Below are positions 24,618 through 31,937 of a stretch of DNA of 39,575 nucleotides, one piece after another. The stretch lies in IMG/VR virus record IMGVR_UViG_3300009093_000079, positions 1 through 39,575 of that record; one strand, given 5' to 3'. A program made the position numbers and the translations under genes. This DNA is from a virus. Numbering within the stretch: position 1 is the first letter of the stretch; the number at the start of each line of letters is the position of its first letter. The notes under the pieces were generated by a model, which saw nothing but the letters and a program-made list of their open reading frames with translations, was not told the origin of the DNA and made no database searches.

Positions 24618-26327
24618 GTGACGGAGCGGGCGATGAGGGGTAGCGGGAAGATCGAGACCGACAAGAAGGGGCGCCACCGCGTCCGCTTCGAGATCCGCGG
24701 CAAGAGCAAGAGCTTCTACCTGCCGAAGGGCGCCTCGAAGCAAGACGCAATCGAGTACCGCGAGGCGCTCCGGCTCCAGCTCGCGGGCACGCCGAACGAT
24801 CCCGCGCTCGGGAAGCGCGAGACGCTCGGCACGCACGCGATGGAGTGGCTCGAAGAGCGCGCGAAGACGCATCGAGATGCCCGCGGCGATCGTCAGCGAT
24901 GGGACCACTACCTGAGCGGGACAGACATCGCCGGGAAAGACCTCGGCGACCTCCGCCCGACGGACATGTACGAGTTCGGACGCGGACTCGTCTCGCGAAA
25001 GAACGAGCGACGCGGCGGCGTGATCTCGCGTCAGACGGCGAAGAACATCTGGAACACCGTGCGGGCCGTGATCCGGAGCGCGATGCGCGCGCAGAAGCTG
25101 GACGCGGGGCTCGGCGCTCAGCTTCGAGCGGTCGAGCTTTCTCTCTCGCCGATCGAAGCCTCCGGTCTCGTCGAGATGGACGAGCGCGTCGTCTTCCTCG
25201 ACCGCGCAGAGATCGCGCGCGTCTTCGCGCTCGACCTCACCGACGAGCAGCGGAGCGTTCTGACGGTCGCGCTCTGGGCTGGGCTTCGGCAAGGAGAACT
25301 CGCGGGGCTGCGGTGGGAACGGTGCATGTGGGACGACGGCGCGAACGGAGAGATCATCGTCGCGCGATCGCGACAGAAGGCGACGAAGGGCGGGATGGTC
25401 GCACGCGTGCCGATGCTCCCGCCGGTTCGCAAGGCGCTCCGCGCTCGATGGGTCGCCGCAGGTCGCCCGGCCTCCGGCTTCATCTGGCCGGTGAAGAAGG
25501 GAAAGAACAAGGGCGGCTGCTACTCGGACGGGTACGACTGGCGCTGGAGCGACGACCACGGCGAGAAGTTCCTCACCTTCGGGATCCGTCGTCGCGCTCT
25601 CGTGCGCCCCGAGGTCACGTTCCACGCGTGGCGTCATACGTGCGGCGTCGGGCTCCTCCGCGGGTGGTGGGTCGAGGAAGGGATCGTCCCCGAGCGGTAC
25701 ACTATGACGATGGTGAGCCGCATGCTCCGCCACCGTTCGGTCGGCGTCACGGAGCGCTTCTACGCGAACCTCAGCGCCGCCGATCTCCCGACGAACGTGA
25801 ACCGCTCGGACGACGAGGACGAGGGCTCGGGCGGCGCGAATGATGGGTCAGAAAAGCCCACGAAAACGGAGGCCGAAAATCCGGGTACCGGTGGGTACCG
25901 TAAGGTACCGGTGCCCGATCTATCGTCCGCCTTCGAGCCCGAATCCCCCACGAATTCAGGCTCGGAAAAGCCGCCTCGGAGATTTGAACTCCGGACCTAC
26001 GGTTTACGAACGGCTCCTTCGAACGACGAATCACACAGTAACCATGGAGGATCGTCCTCGGAGCCGGTACCTAAGAAAGTCGCGGGCGGTACCGGTTCGC
26101 TCCGCGAGGTCGCGATGGACCTACTTCGTGCGATTCGCGACGGCTCGCCGGACCTCGTCGAACTCGCGGCGCGGCTCGCGCTCCTCGCCGTCGAGGCCGA
26201 GCCGACCGTCACGCGCCACTTTGAGGTCGAGGACGGCCGGGTGATCAGCGCCCACACGACGATCACCGGAGCGGCGCCCGAGCGATCGCGACCGAGGGCG
26301 GAGAGGTCGAAGCGGGCGATGGCGTAG
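24618..26327 (+). CDS. int: Tyrosine integrase whose coding sequence contains attP
   Basis: 569 residues from GTG 24618, with GGGAGG upstream. N-terminal arm-binding domain (KKGRHRVRFEIRGKSKSFYL), core-binding helices, then the catalytic residues Arg224 (GLRQGELAGLRW), His336 and Arg339 (HAWRHTCGVG), His372 (MLRHRSVG) and Tyr382 (RFYANLS), all in normal order. The catalytic domain ends near residue 390. Some 75 low-complexity codons follow, then a segment (PPRRFELRTYGLR) that is the antisense of a tRNA 3' half, then about 105 more residues. Integration through this site would replace everything after about residue 464 with host-encoded sequence but leave the catalytic domain whole. Mx8 of Myxococcus has the same arrangement, with attP inside its int gene. 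Confidence 0.93.
   Translation: MTERAMRGSGKIETDKKGRHRVRFEIRGKSKSFYLPKGASKQDAIEYREALRLQLAGTPNDPALGKRETLGTHAMEWLEERAKTHRDARGDRQRWDHYLSGTDIAGKDLGDLRPTDMYEFGRGLVSRKNERRGGVISRQTAKNIWNTVRAVIRSAMRAQKLDAGLGAQLRAVELSLSPIEASGLVEMDERVVFLDRAEIARVFALDLTDEQRSVLTVALWAGLRQGELAGLRWERCMWDDGANGEIIVARSRQKATKGGMVARVPMLPPVRKALRARWVAAGRPASGFIWPVKKGKNKGGCYSDGYDWRWSDDHGEKFLTFGIRRRALVRPEVTFHAWRHTCGVGLLRGWWVEEGIVPERYTMTMVSRMLRHRSVGVTERFYANLSAADLPTNVNRSDDEDEGSGGANDGSEKPTKTEAENPGTGGYRKVPVPDLSSAFEPESPTNSGSEKPPRRFELRTYGLRTAPSNDESHSNHGGSSSEPVPKKVAGGTGSLREVAMDLLRAIRDGSPDLVELAARLALLAVEAEPTVTRHFEVEDGRVISAHTTITGAAPERSRPRAERSKRAMA
25884..25910 (+). repeat. Left integrase arm sites, three GGTACCG at 10-base spacing
   Basis: GGTACC at 25884, 25894 and 25904, each followed by G, spaced exactly one helical turn. 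The three copies fall in three different reading frames of int, so the repetition is kept at DNA level and not for protein. About 60 bases from the tRNA-like core. Proposed P-arm binding sites. Confidence 0.65.
25969..26010 (-). other. attP: attP core: 3' half of tRNA-Thr(CGU)
   Basis: On the minus strand this reads as tRNA positions 32-73: anticodon loop TTCGTAA (anticodon CGT), 3' side of the anticodon stem ACCGT, variable loop AGGTC, T arm CGGAG-TTCAAAT-CTCCG, acceptor 3' strand AGGCGGC and discriminator T. The 5' side of the anticodon stem does not pair (AGCCG instead of ACGGT), so similarity stops at the anticodon loop, a known crossover place for tyrosine integrases. Not a functional tRNA gene by itself. 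Confidence 0.8.
26066..26093 (+). repeat. Right integrase arm sites, two GGTACC
   Basis: GGTACC at 26066-26071 and 26088-26093, 22 bases (two turns) apart, about 56 bases from the core on the other side from the triple repeat. Both also lie inside int. Proposed P'-arm binding sites. Confidence 0.55.
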
Positions 26328-26347
26328 CGCTCGACCTCGGCAGACGA

Positions 26348-26370
26348 AACGAGAGAAGGCCCTTCTTCGT
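26348..26370. terminator. Possible terminator between convergent int and the 26375 gene
   Basis: ACGAGAGAA, loop GGCCC, TTCTTCGT forms an eight-pair stem with one bulged G. It lies between two genes that end facing each other. The minus-strand side is followed by a T-rich stretch (TTTCGTCTG). Modest strength. Confidence 0.35.
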
Positions 26371-26374
26371 TCGA

Positions 26375-26878
26375 TCAGCGACGGTCGAGGCGGGCGTAGT
26401 AGACCGACCACGGCACGAGCGAGCGGCGGAGCGCTCGACGCGACGAGAGGTCGTCCCCGTCGCACGTGCATCCGGGGAACGTGCACGGCAGAGTCGCTGC
26501 GAGGAGGGTCGCCTGGAGGTAGTTGAGGGCCTCCTCGACCTTCCCGAGGTCTTCGCGGTTCAGCCAAGCGACCGGGACAACGACAGCGCCATCCTCGCGG
26601 GAGAGCGCCGGGTGGACGGCCTTCGCGACCTGGGGGTTGGCGGCTTCGGAATCCTCGCAGCGGTCGCGATCGATGCGGAGTCGAACGGAGTTGAGGCGGT
26701 GGAGGGAGCGGTGGATGCGATCGATCTGGTTTCGATCATCGCGCTGGGTACGGACCTTTGTGGTGTCCCCCGAGTCCGCGTGAGCGGTCGTCGGGGTCGC
26801 GCTGCGGGACGGCTTCGAGGGCCGCTCCGACGGGCTGTTGGGCTTGCTGGATGAGTTTCTCATCAAGCCTTTAGGCAT
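26375..26878 (-). CDS. Hypothetical protein, convergent with int
   Basis: 167 residues from ATG 26878 with GGGAG nine bases upstream. The first 45 residues are Ser/Pro/Lys-rich and probably disordered. The folded part contains IDRIHRSLHRLNSVRLRIDR, then LGKVEEALNYLQATLLAATL and a short cysteine motif CTFPGCTC. Unknown function. Placed next to attP, it would be at one end of the prophage. Confidence 0.55.
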   Translation of the reverse strand: MPKGLMRNSSSKPNSPSERPSKPSRSATPTTAHADSGDTTKVRTQRDDRNQIDRIHRSLHRLNSVRLRIDRDRCEDSEAANPQVAKAVHPALSREDGAVVVPVAWLNREDLGKVEEALNYLQATLLAATLPCTFPGCTCDGDDLSSRRALRRSLVPWSVYYARLDRR

Positions 26879-27113
26879 TTCGAATATCTCCCGCGGGCGC
26901 TTTTCGTGAGGAGCCTCACACCCCCGGAGGTATCACGAAGAACACCGCAAGGAGATCATCCCCTAAGGAAAAGCGAGTGTTGCGGTCTTCGATCCGCGAC
27001 GAGCTGGCGCGCTTCCGGCCGTTCGAGTAATCATCGGCGGACGTCCACGGGCTTACGTCCGAGGACGAGACGGTCGCCGGAATCCCCCTTCCTGGCGGCC
27101 GTCGCCTTTCCGT

Positions 27114-27311
27114 CTACCTCTGCTTCTTCTTCCCGTGCTCCATCGCGAGTTCTTCGAACCGCGGAATCTTGATCGTGAGCCAGCGCTTTCCGCTCTTCGG
27201 CTTCCAGCTCACGCCCGACGGCTTCACACGGATCGTTCCGACGCGCTCATCCGTGCCTGCCTTCACGAGGACGTGATCCACGAACTTCGGCCGCTTGAAA
27301 TCGTTGTTCAC
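27114..27311 (-). CDS. Small protein, paralogue of its upstream neighbour
   Basis: 65 residues from GTG 27311, overlapping the upstream stop by GTGA. Shares G-T-I-R-x-K-P-S-G-V-x-W-K-P-K with the neighbour (here GTIRVKPSGVSWKPKSGKRW) and also F-x-x-P near the N-terminus. Two strands, a Trp/Lys motif and a C-terminal helix (RFEELAMEHGKKKQ) suggest a small beta-sheet nucleic-acid-binding fold. Function unknown. Confidence 0.62.
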   Translation of the reverse strand: MNNDFKRPKFVDHVLVKAGTDERVGTIRVKPSGVSWKPKSGKRWLTIKIPRFEELAMEHGKKKQR

Positions 27312-27514
27312 TGCTTCACCAGCTTGCCGTTCTCCTCCATCCACGCGGAGAACTTGGTCAGATCCACCGAATAGAACTTGTGAGCGTTCTTCGGCTTCCA
27401 GAGAACCCCCGAGGGCTTCAGGCGAATCGTTCCGATCTTCGTGCTCCCGTCGGACGTCACGATCTCGTACTCGACGTGGTCTGGCTCGTTGAACTTGTTC
27501 TTGTAGTCAGGCAT
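27308..27514 (-). CDS. Small protein, tandem paralogue
   Basis: 68 residues from ATG 27514, with a GGGGG run about seven bases upstream. Core GTIRLKPSGVLWKPKNAHKF, then SVDLTKFSAWMEENGK. Roughly a third of positions match the next gene, so the pair arose by tandem duplication and diverged. The coupled layout suggests a heterodimer. It has the general look of PC4-like single-strand DNA binders (basic strands plus one helix), but I would not assign that. Confidence 0.65.
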   Translation of the reverse strand: MPDYKNKFNEPDHVEYEIVTSDGSTKIGTIRLKPSGVLWKPKNAHKFYSVDLTKFSAWMEENGKLVKQ

Positions 27515-27699
27515 CCCGGCGCCCCCTTCAGACGCACTGTGAATGTACAGGATGGCATTCTGGAAAGGCTAGTGAGGCTTCCGAGAACTCGCCTTTCGTT
27601 ACTGGATGTTGCGGCGTACTGAACGGGTGGGCTCGCTCTCCAGGGGTGATTTTCCCGGCGTTGAAGTCCTGGTACCGTTCGCCACTCACGGGGGAATGG

Positions 27700-28521
27700 G
27701 TGGAGAACCGAACCAAGATCATCATCGCGACGATCATCGCGATCATTCCGGCGAGCTTTTGCGGATGCTGCTGCTTCACGGGGATGTTCGGTAGTCATCA
27801 GGTCGAGGCCGATCGGCAGGCCATCGACGCCGCGAGAGCCGCTTGTGCAGCTCCGAGCACGTTCCGACTCCGAACGGGAGGATTCGCGACGCGGCCCGCG
27901 GATTGGGAGTGCGTGACCGCGGATCAGATCGCGGCGGAGCAAGCTGCGGCAGCCGCCGAAGCGGCTCGCGTTGCGGCGGCTCAAGCAGCGGCGGCCGAAG
28001 AACAACGGGCTCACATCGAAGCGGCCCGAACGGCGTGCGTGGATCCGAACGTCTTCCGAGCGAGTCCCGGTTCCGATCCTCTCCTCGCGTCCTCGTGGGC
28101 ATGCGTGTCCCCCGAGACAATCGCCGCCGAAGAGCAAGCGGCTCACGCAGCCGAAGTCGCGGCGGCCGAGCGCGCCGAACGCCAAGCAGCCGAGGCGGAG
28201 GCCGCTCGTATTGCCGCCCTCCCGATGGAGGTCAGCGCCTGTACGGTGGACAGCGCGTACCACGCGAACGAGATAGCGGCGGACGGTCGGTACCCGGAGG
28301 GTCGGCGGATGCTCGTGACGGGCCGCGTTGATGCCGTCAACGAAACGTTCGGAACGATGAGCATCCGTCCGCGGGGCTGCATGCTCGCGAGGGTCGGCCT
28401 AGCGGACGATCAACGAGCCGCGGCTGGCTCTCTCTCCCGCGGTGACTCCTTCCGAGCGGATTGCACGATGGGTCACTTCCTGATGGGTGCGTCCTGGGAC
28501 GATTGTCGGTTGGTTCGGTGA
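27700..28521 (+). CDS. Exported lipoprotein-like protein with duplicated module and OB-fold (tRNA_anti-like) C-terminus
   Basis: 273 residues from GTG 27700 (GGGGGA just upstream); GTG 27646 would add 18. N-terminal export signal KIIIATIIAIIPASFCGCCC, with cysteines that could be lipidated. Two copies of a Cys-containing module follow: AARAACAAPSTFRL...WECVTADQIAAE and AARTACVDPNVFRA...WACVSPETIAAE, joined by Ala/Glu-rich helices. The C-terminal 75 residues (RRMLVTGRVDAVNETFGTMS, ending in WDDCRLV) match the tRNA_anti-like OB-fold pattern. Such proteins are frequent in Myxococcota. Here it is prophage cargo, likely in the envelope. Confidence 0.7.
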   Translation: MENRTKIIIATIIAIIPASFCGCCCFTGMFGSHQVEADRQAIDAARAACAAPSTFRLRTGGFATRPADWECVTADQIAAEQAAAAAEAARVAAAQAAAAEEQRAHIEAARTACVDPNVFRASPGSDPLLASSWACVSPETIAAEEQAAHAAEVAAAERAERQAAEAEAARIAALPMEVSACTVDSAYHANEIAADGRYPEGRRMLVTGRVDAVNETFGTMSIRPRGCMLARVGLADDQRAAAGSLSRGDSFRADCTMGHFLMGASWDDCRLVR

Positions 28522-28547
28522 GGGGCTCGAACGTGAAGGAGAAGGCG

Positions 28548-29105
28548 ATGAACGGAACGTGGGGGTTGGGGCGCGGGGTTAGCTTCGCGATAGTCATCGT
28601 GATCGTGGGTACGGCGTTCGGCTGTAACGGCTCCGGGCCGGGACCGACGCGAGAGACCTGCTCGCAGCTCGGCTGGGTCTGCGGAACGGACGACTTCGGC
28701 AACGACTGCGGTACGTGCTCGACCGGCTCGTGCGCTCACGGGACGTGTACGACCGGGCCGGGAGGTCCCACGACCCACGCGCTTGGATCGGGAGCGACGG
28801 ACCTCTGGGCCGCAGGTACGAGCTACGCCAAGGGTCCCTACGTGTTCCCGGTGACAGCGACCGTGAGCTACAGCGTCTCGACGACGACGGGAGACACCTT
28901 CGACGTGTCGGTGATGGACGCCGCGAACTGGAGCGTCTACTCCTCGGGAGGCAGCGGCGTTGAGGCGTACGCCCTCCACAACAACACCTCGATCGCGAGC
29001 GACAGCGCGGTCGTTCCGGCAGGTACGTACTACCTCGCATTTCACTGCGAGAACCTCGTCGAGCGCTGTCTCGTCACGAGCTACACGATCTCGGCGACGT
29101 ACTGA
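28548..29105 (+). CDS. Cys-rich secreted lipoprotein
   Basis: 185 residues from ATG 28548 (AAGGAG upstream). Signal VSFAIVIVIVGTAFGC with the lipobox Cys. Then the Cys/Gly-rich stretch CSQLGWVCGTDDFGNDCGTC and CAHGTC, a motif common in secreted proteins of myxobacteria. The rest is a beta-sandwich-like domain (YVFPVTATVSYSVST, YYLAFHCENLVERC). Coupled closely to the OB-fold lipoprotein. Probably displayed on the cell surface in the lysogen, possibly for superinfection exclusion; that last point is inference. Confidence 0.68.
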   Translation: MNGTWGLGRGVSFAIVIVIVGTAFGCNGSGPGPTRETCSQLGWVCGTDDFGNDCGTCSTGSCAHGTCTTGPGGPTTHALGSGATDLWAAGTSYAKGPYVFPVTATVSYSVSTTTGDTFDVSVMDAANWSVYSSGGSGVEAYALHNNTSIASDSAVVPAGTYYLAFHCENLVERCLVTSYTISATY

Positions 29106-29125
29106 TCAACAACGGGGAGGGACAG

Positions 29126-29278
29126 ATGGCAGCAGCTCAAGGTTTCGAGTGTACGCGGTGCAAGATGGTGATCACGGTGGCGTTGCCGAGCGGCAGCATG
29201 CCTCCGAAGAAGCAGGGCGGTGACTGTCCGCGAGATCCGTTCAAGAAGGGCGAGCACGCGTGGAAGAAGGTTCGATAG
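29126..29278 (+). CDS. Small basic protein with cysteines
   Basis: 50 residues from ATG 29126, excellent ribosome site GGGGAGGG. Sequence MAAAQGFECTRCKMVITVAL, later GGDCPRDPFKKGEHAWKKV. One CxxC plus a later Cys and His could bind zinc. Last gene before the terminator at 29355. Confidence 0.6.
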   Translation: MAAAQGFECTRCKMVITVALPSGSMPPKKQGGDCPRDPFKKGEHAWKKVR

Positions 29279-29354
29279 GCTCCTCCTCGACAGCAGCGAG
29301 AACCTCGATCATCCTCCGGCCCGTCTCATCGACAGCCCTGTTGAGGGGATAACC

Positions 29355-29392
29355 CGACGCCCGTCCCCGGAATGAGCCGGAGGCGGGCGTCG
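29355..29392 (+). terminator. Rho-independent-like terminator of the plus-strand moron genes
   Basis: CGACGCCCG at 29355-29363 pairs with CGGGCGTCG at 29384-29392 (nine perfect pairs), followed by ATCTTTC. Lies in the gap where the plus-strand genes meet the FRG gene. Confidence 0.6.
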
Positions 29393-29415
29393 ATCTTTCG
29401 GAGACCCTCTCGCGG

Positions 29416-30240
29416 TCAATAGGGCGGGATGCCGATGAACCGGGCGGAGGCGACTCGGCTGTCCCGGTCCATCTCGTACGCCTCCCGACGCGCAACGTCT
29501 TCCGCATCCCTGGCCAGCCCTGCCTCGCCAGGGAACAGGGACGAGCCTCGAACGTTCCTCTCCGCGAGGAGATCCAGGGCATCATCGAGCCTAAGCGTGT
29601 CGAGGTCGAAGCGGATCAAGCGTCGGTCTACCAGTGCCGCGAGATGTCCCGTCACCAGCTCCATCGGGTTCCGCACGATCGTAGGGTTCGCCCACGTCTC
29701 CGTCTTGGCTAGCTCATTCTGCCCCCACTCTTGCTGACTAAGAGCGCCTCGTTGGGCCGCGAGGTTCGGGTTCGCCGCGAAAGGTACGTTCAACCAGGTA
29801 TGCGGAGAATCCTTCCCGAGCTGGAAGTAGATCGATGCGACTGCGAAGACGGACATGCTCGGCGGAAGCTGTGTTTGCCGGAGGGCTCCTGTCGCAGCGA
29901 AGTACAAAGCGACGTCCGGGTCACTCGTCCAGTCGAGAAGCCTCGTCGGGGCGCCGTAGTGCTGCGCCAGTGCCAACAGATACTGTCGATTACCGATTAG
30001 ACGGTCTGGCATCGAGGTCGTGAACGCGGCGATCTGGGCAATACGATCGAGAGTCGTCGTCTCGTATCGCTCGAAGTCGCGGATACCGGCTACTCGGAAG
30101 ATCGACGGCTCCAGGGCCCAATCCGAGTTCGCTTGACCTCTAAAGAACCAGTTGTCGTTGAGGGCGCTCTTCTCGCCGAGGGAGACCTGCTCGCAGTAGC
30201 CGAGGAGCTGCTTCGGGCTCCCGCACTTCACAACGTACAT
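29416..30240 (-). CDS. FRG-domain protein
   Basis: 274 residues from ATG 30240. The FRG domain is clear: NWFFRGQANSDWALEPSIFR at about 30-49 and QHYGAPTRLLDWTSDPDVAL with the following YFAAT. Both are the signature blocks of the family. The C-terminal part is mixed and ends ARFIGIPPY. The biochemical role of FRG proteins is not settled; they are often found on mobile elements. Here the gene stands alone between two terminators, facing away from the late operon, as a typical moron. Defence or toxin function is inference. Confidence 0.82.
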   Translation of the reverse strand: MYVVKCGSPKQLLGYCEQVSLGEKSALNDNWFFRGQANSDWALEPSIFRVAGIRDFERYETTTLDRIAQIAAFTTSMPDRLIGNRQYLLALAQHYGAPTRLLDWTSDPDVALYFAATGALRQTQLPPSMSVFAVASIYFQLGKDSPHTWLNVPFAANPNLAAQRGALSQQEWGQNELAKTETWANPTIVRNPMELVTGHLAALVDRRLIRFDLDTLRLDDALDLLAERNVRGSSLFPGEAGLARDAEDVARREAYEMDRDSRVASARFIGIPPY

Positions 30241-30270
30241 TCTGCGAGAGTACAACGAGACGACGGAACG

Positions 30271-30304
30271 AAGAAGGCCGCTCCCTCGGGGGAGTGGCCT
30301 TCTT
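30271..30304 (-). terminator. Strong terminator at the end of the late operon
   Basis: AAGAAGGCCGCTCCC, loop TCGG, GGGAGTGGCCTTCTT: 15 pairs with one G-T. On the minus strand the stem's own 3' arm ends in TTCTT and is followed by CGTTCC. Placed 26 bases after the last late gene, it separates that transcript from the FRG gene. Confidence 0.75.
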
Positions 30305-30329
30305 GAGAACGAACCGGCGAGATCGATCG

Positions 30330-30506
30330 CTACGGGCTCGACCACCGCGCGCAGTAGACGTCCTCGGGGTTGGCCCGCTGGCGCCATTCGATGCAGGTAG
30401 GCGACGCGTCGCCGACGACGCCCGCGTCCGAGGCGGGAGGCGCGACGTGGACACGGTCGCAGCCTACGAGGGCGAGGAGAGTGACGAGGAGAGCGAGCGT
30501 ACGCAT
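30330..30506 (-). CDS. Small lipoprotein, candidate outer-membrane spanin
   Basis: 58 residues from ATG 30506, sharing one base with the upstream stop (TGATG). Signal MRTLALLVTLLALVGC has a perfect lipobox (LVGC). The mature part is short with three Pro (VAPPASDAG) and a Cys pair. Small lipoproteins at the end of a lysis cluster are often Rz1-like o-spanins. A simple envelope lipoprotein is the alternative. Confidence 0.55.
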   Translation of the reverse strand: MRTLALLVTLLALVGCDRVHVAPPASDAGVVGDASPTCIEWRQRANPEDVYCARWSSP

Positions 30507-31171
30507 CACTCGTCTCCCTCGCGGAGGACGAGGAGCCCGGCCTTCGCCGCGACCTCGACGACGGCCTTATGCGACGTCGCGCCCGCGAGCGCGAGAAGCG
30601 TCCGCTCGATCTTCTTCGCTCCGAAATTCGGGTGGCTCTTCGCCGCGACCTCGACCGCCTTCCTCGCCGTGTAAAAATTCCACGACGCGGGAGCGCTACG
30701 AAGGTCGACGATCCCCGCCTGGGTCTTCGGCGCTTCCGGAGCCGGCGACGCCGTAGAGGGCGACGTCGAGGCGGGAGCGGTGGCCTTCGTCCTCTTCGTC
30801 GCGGGGTAGCCGGGGATCCCGTTGATCGCGCCGCTCTCGACGCGGATCTCCTTCGGAGCGGGCTCCGCCTCGCGCGCGACGGTATCGCCGCCCCGGGCCG
30901 CCTCGCGAGCGCGGATCGCGGTGAGTGCGTTGAAGTCCTCGACACTCGCGAGGTACGAGTCCACACGACCGCCACCGAGGAGCACACGGATCGCGTCGCT
31001 CTCGGCGCCCTCGATCCTCTGGTTCGTGTCGAGGGACGCGAGGTAGGACGCGACGATGGCGGGGATCTCGCCGGCTCGATCGTGGAGAATCGCGCGGTCT
31101 CCTTCCCGGCGGTCCGAGTAGGTCTGCGCGAGCGAATCGAGGGAGGAAACGAGCTTCTTAGAACTGGTCAT
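30506..31171 (-). CDS. Hypothetical protein near the end of the late operon
   Basis: 221 residues from ATG 31171 (GGAG upstream). Helical N-terminal half (SSLDSLAQTYSDRREGDRAI), a Pro/Ala/Thr-rich linker (ATAPASTSPSTASPAPEAPK) and a compact C-terminal domain ending LLVLREGDE. No enzymatic motif recognised. Confidence 0.55.
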   Translation of the reverse strand: MTSSKKLVSSLDSLAQTYSDRREGDRAILHDRAGEIPAIVASYLASLDTNQRIEGAESDAIRVLLGGGRVDSYLASVEDFNALTAIRAREAARGGDTVAREAEPAPKEIRVESGAINGIPGYPATKRTKATAPASTSPSTASPAPEAPKTQAGIVDLRSAPASWNFYTARKAVEVAAKSHPNFGAKKIERTLLALAGATSHKAVVEVAAKAGLLVLREGDE

Positions 31172-31335
31172 TTCGAGGGCTCCTTGGCGCCTTTGGCGCT
31201 CCGGAATTGGGTAATAGGAACCCTCTCCAGGTACGCCCATCCAAGTGGCCTCGTCTGCTGGAAACTGGCGCGCTTGACGTAAGTGCCAGTAACGACTCAA
31301 GCGATTCTTGATCGCAGCCAAGCTCGAATTGGTCG

Positions 31336-31539
31336 CTACTTAGGCATCGCGTACTTCGCGGCCAGCTCCGCGTCGATCTCCGCTCGCGACGCTTCGAGCG
31401 CCGCGTCGAGCGCGACGAGGACGGCGTCTCGCGAGCCCTGCCCCTTCGCGAGCGCGATCAACGCGGGAAGCGTCTTCTGAACGAACGCGATCACGTCGGG
31501 CGTCTCCGCCTCGATCAAAGCGAGAATCGCGGCCAGCAT
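31336..31539 (-). CDS. Small helical protein of the putative lysis cluster
   Basis: 67 residues from ATG 31539, sharing a base with the upstream stop (TGATG). Nearly all Ala/Leu/Glu helix (MLAAILALIEAETPDVIAFV, LEASRAEIDAELAAKYAM). The N-terminal stretch is amphipathic and could associate with membranes. Function unknown. Confidence 0.5.
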   Translation of the reverse strand: MLAAILALIEAETPDVIAFVQKTLPALIALAKGQGSRDAVLVALDAALEASRAEIDAELAAKYAMPK

Positions 31540-31937
31540 CAGACGCCTCCGTCGAGCGCAGGGGTTTCGATCTCGTGACGGGCTTCGTCGCATCGTGCGC
31601 GTTCGGCTTCGAGCGCGGCTCGGTCCGCTTCGAGCGTTGTCGCCGGACGCGCAACGATCGCCCGCTCGTCCGTCTCGCAGTGAGCGACCTCGCCCGCGTA
31701 CTCGGCGCGCGACGCGTCCGAGAGGGCCGGGCCGCAACCTACGACCGTCGCGCCGAGGGAGACGAAGAGGAGGATCGCAGCGGCGGGAATCGCTGGGCTC
31801 CGAGGCGTGAGATAGCCGATCAGGCCTCCGGTGATGACCGACACGAGCGACGCGTCCGCGTGGAGCGCGACGAGGCCGATCACGGTTGCGAAGCCAAGGC
31901 CCACGACGATGCAGGTTTCGATCTGTTCGGGCTTCAT
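31539..31937 (-). CDS. Membrane protein, holin candidate
   Basis: 132 residues from ATG 31937 (ATGA overlap). Two or three hydrophobic segments: about 9-25 (CIVVGLGFATVIGLVAL), 30-43 and 50-66 (AAAILLFVSLGATVVGC), then a charged coiled-coil tail (ADRAALEAERARCDEARHE). The VVGC sequence after the last segment looks like a lipobox inside the protein. Size, topology and neighbours fit a holin, but spanin-like features make it unclear. Confidence 0.5.
   Translation of the reverse strand: MKPEQIETCIVVGLGFATVIGLVALHADASLVSVITGGLIGYLTPRSPAIPAAAILLFVSLGATVVGCGPALSDASRAEYAGEVAHCETDERAIVARPATTLEADRAALEAERARCDEARHEIETPALDGGV

Noticed and set aside
25969-26010. A functional tRNA gene
   Set aside because: Only positions 32-73 are present; the 5' half does not pair. 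Kept as attP core.
26906-27172. Plus-strand frame of 88 codons right of the 26375 gene
   Set aside because: Ser/Arg-rich shadow-like sequence that runs antisense into the paralogue gene.
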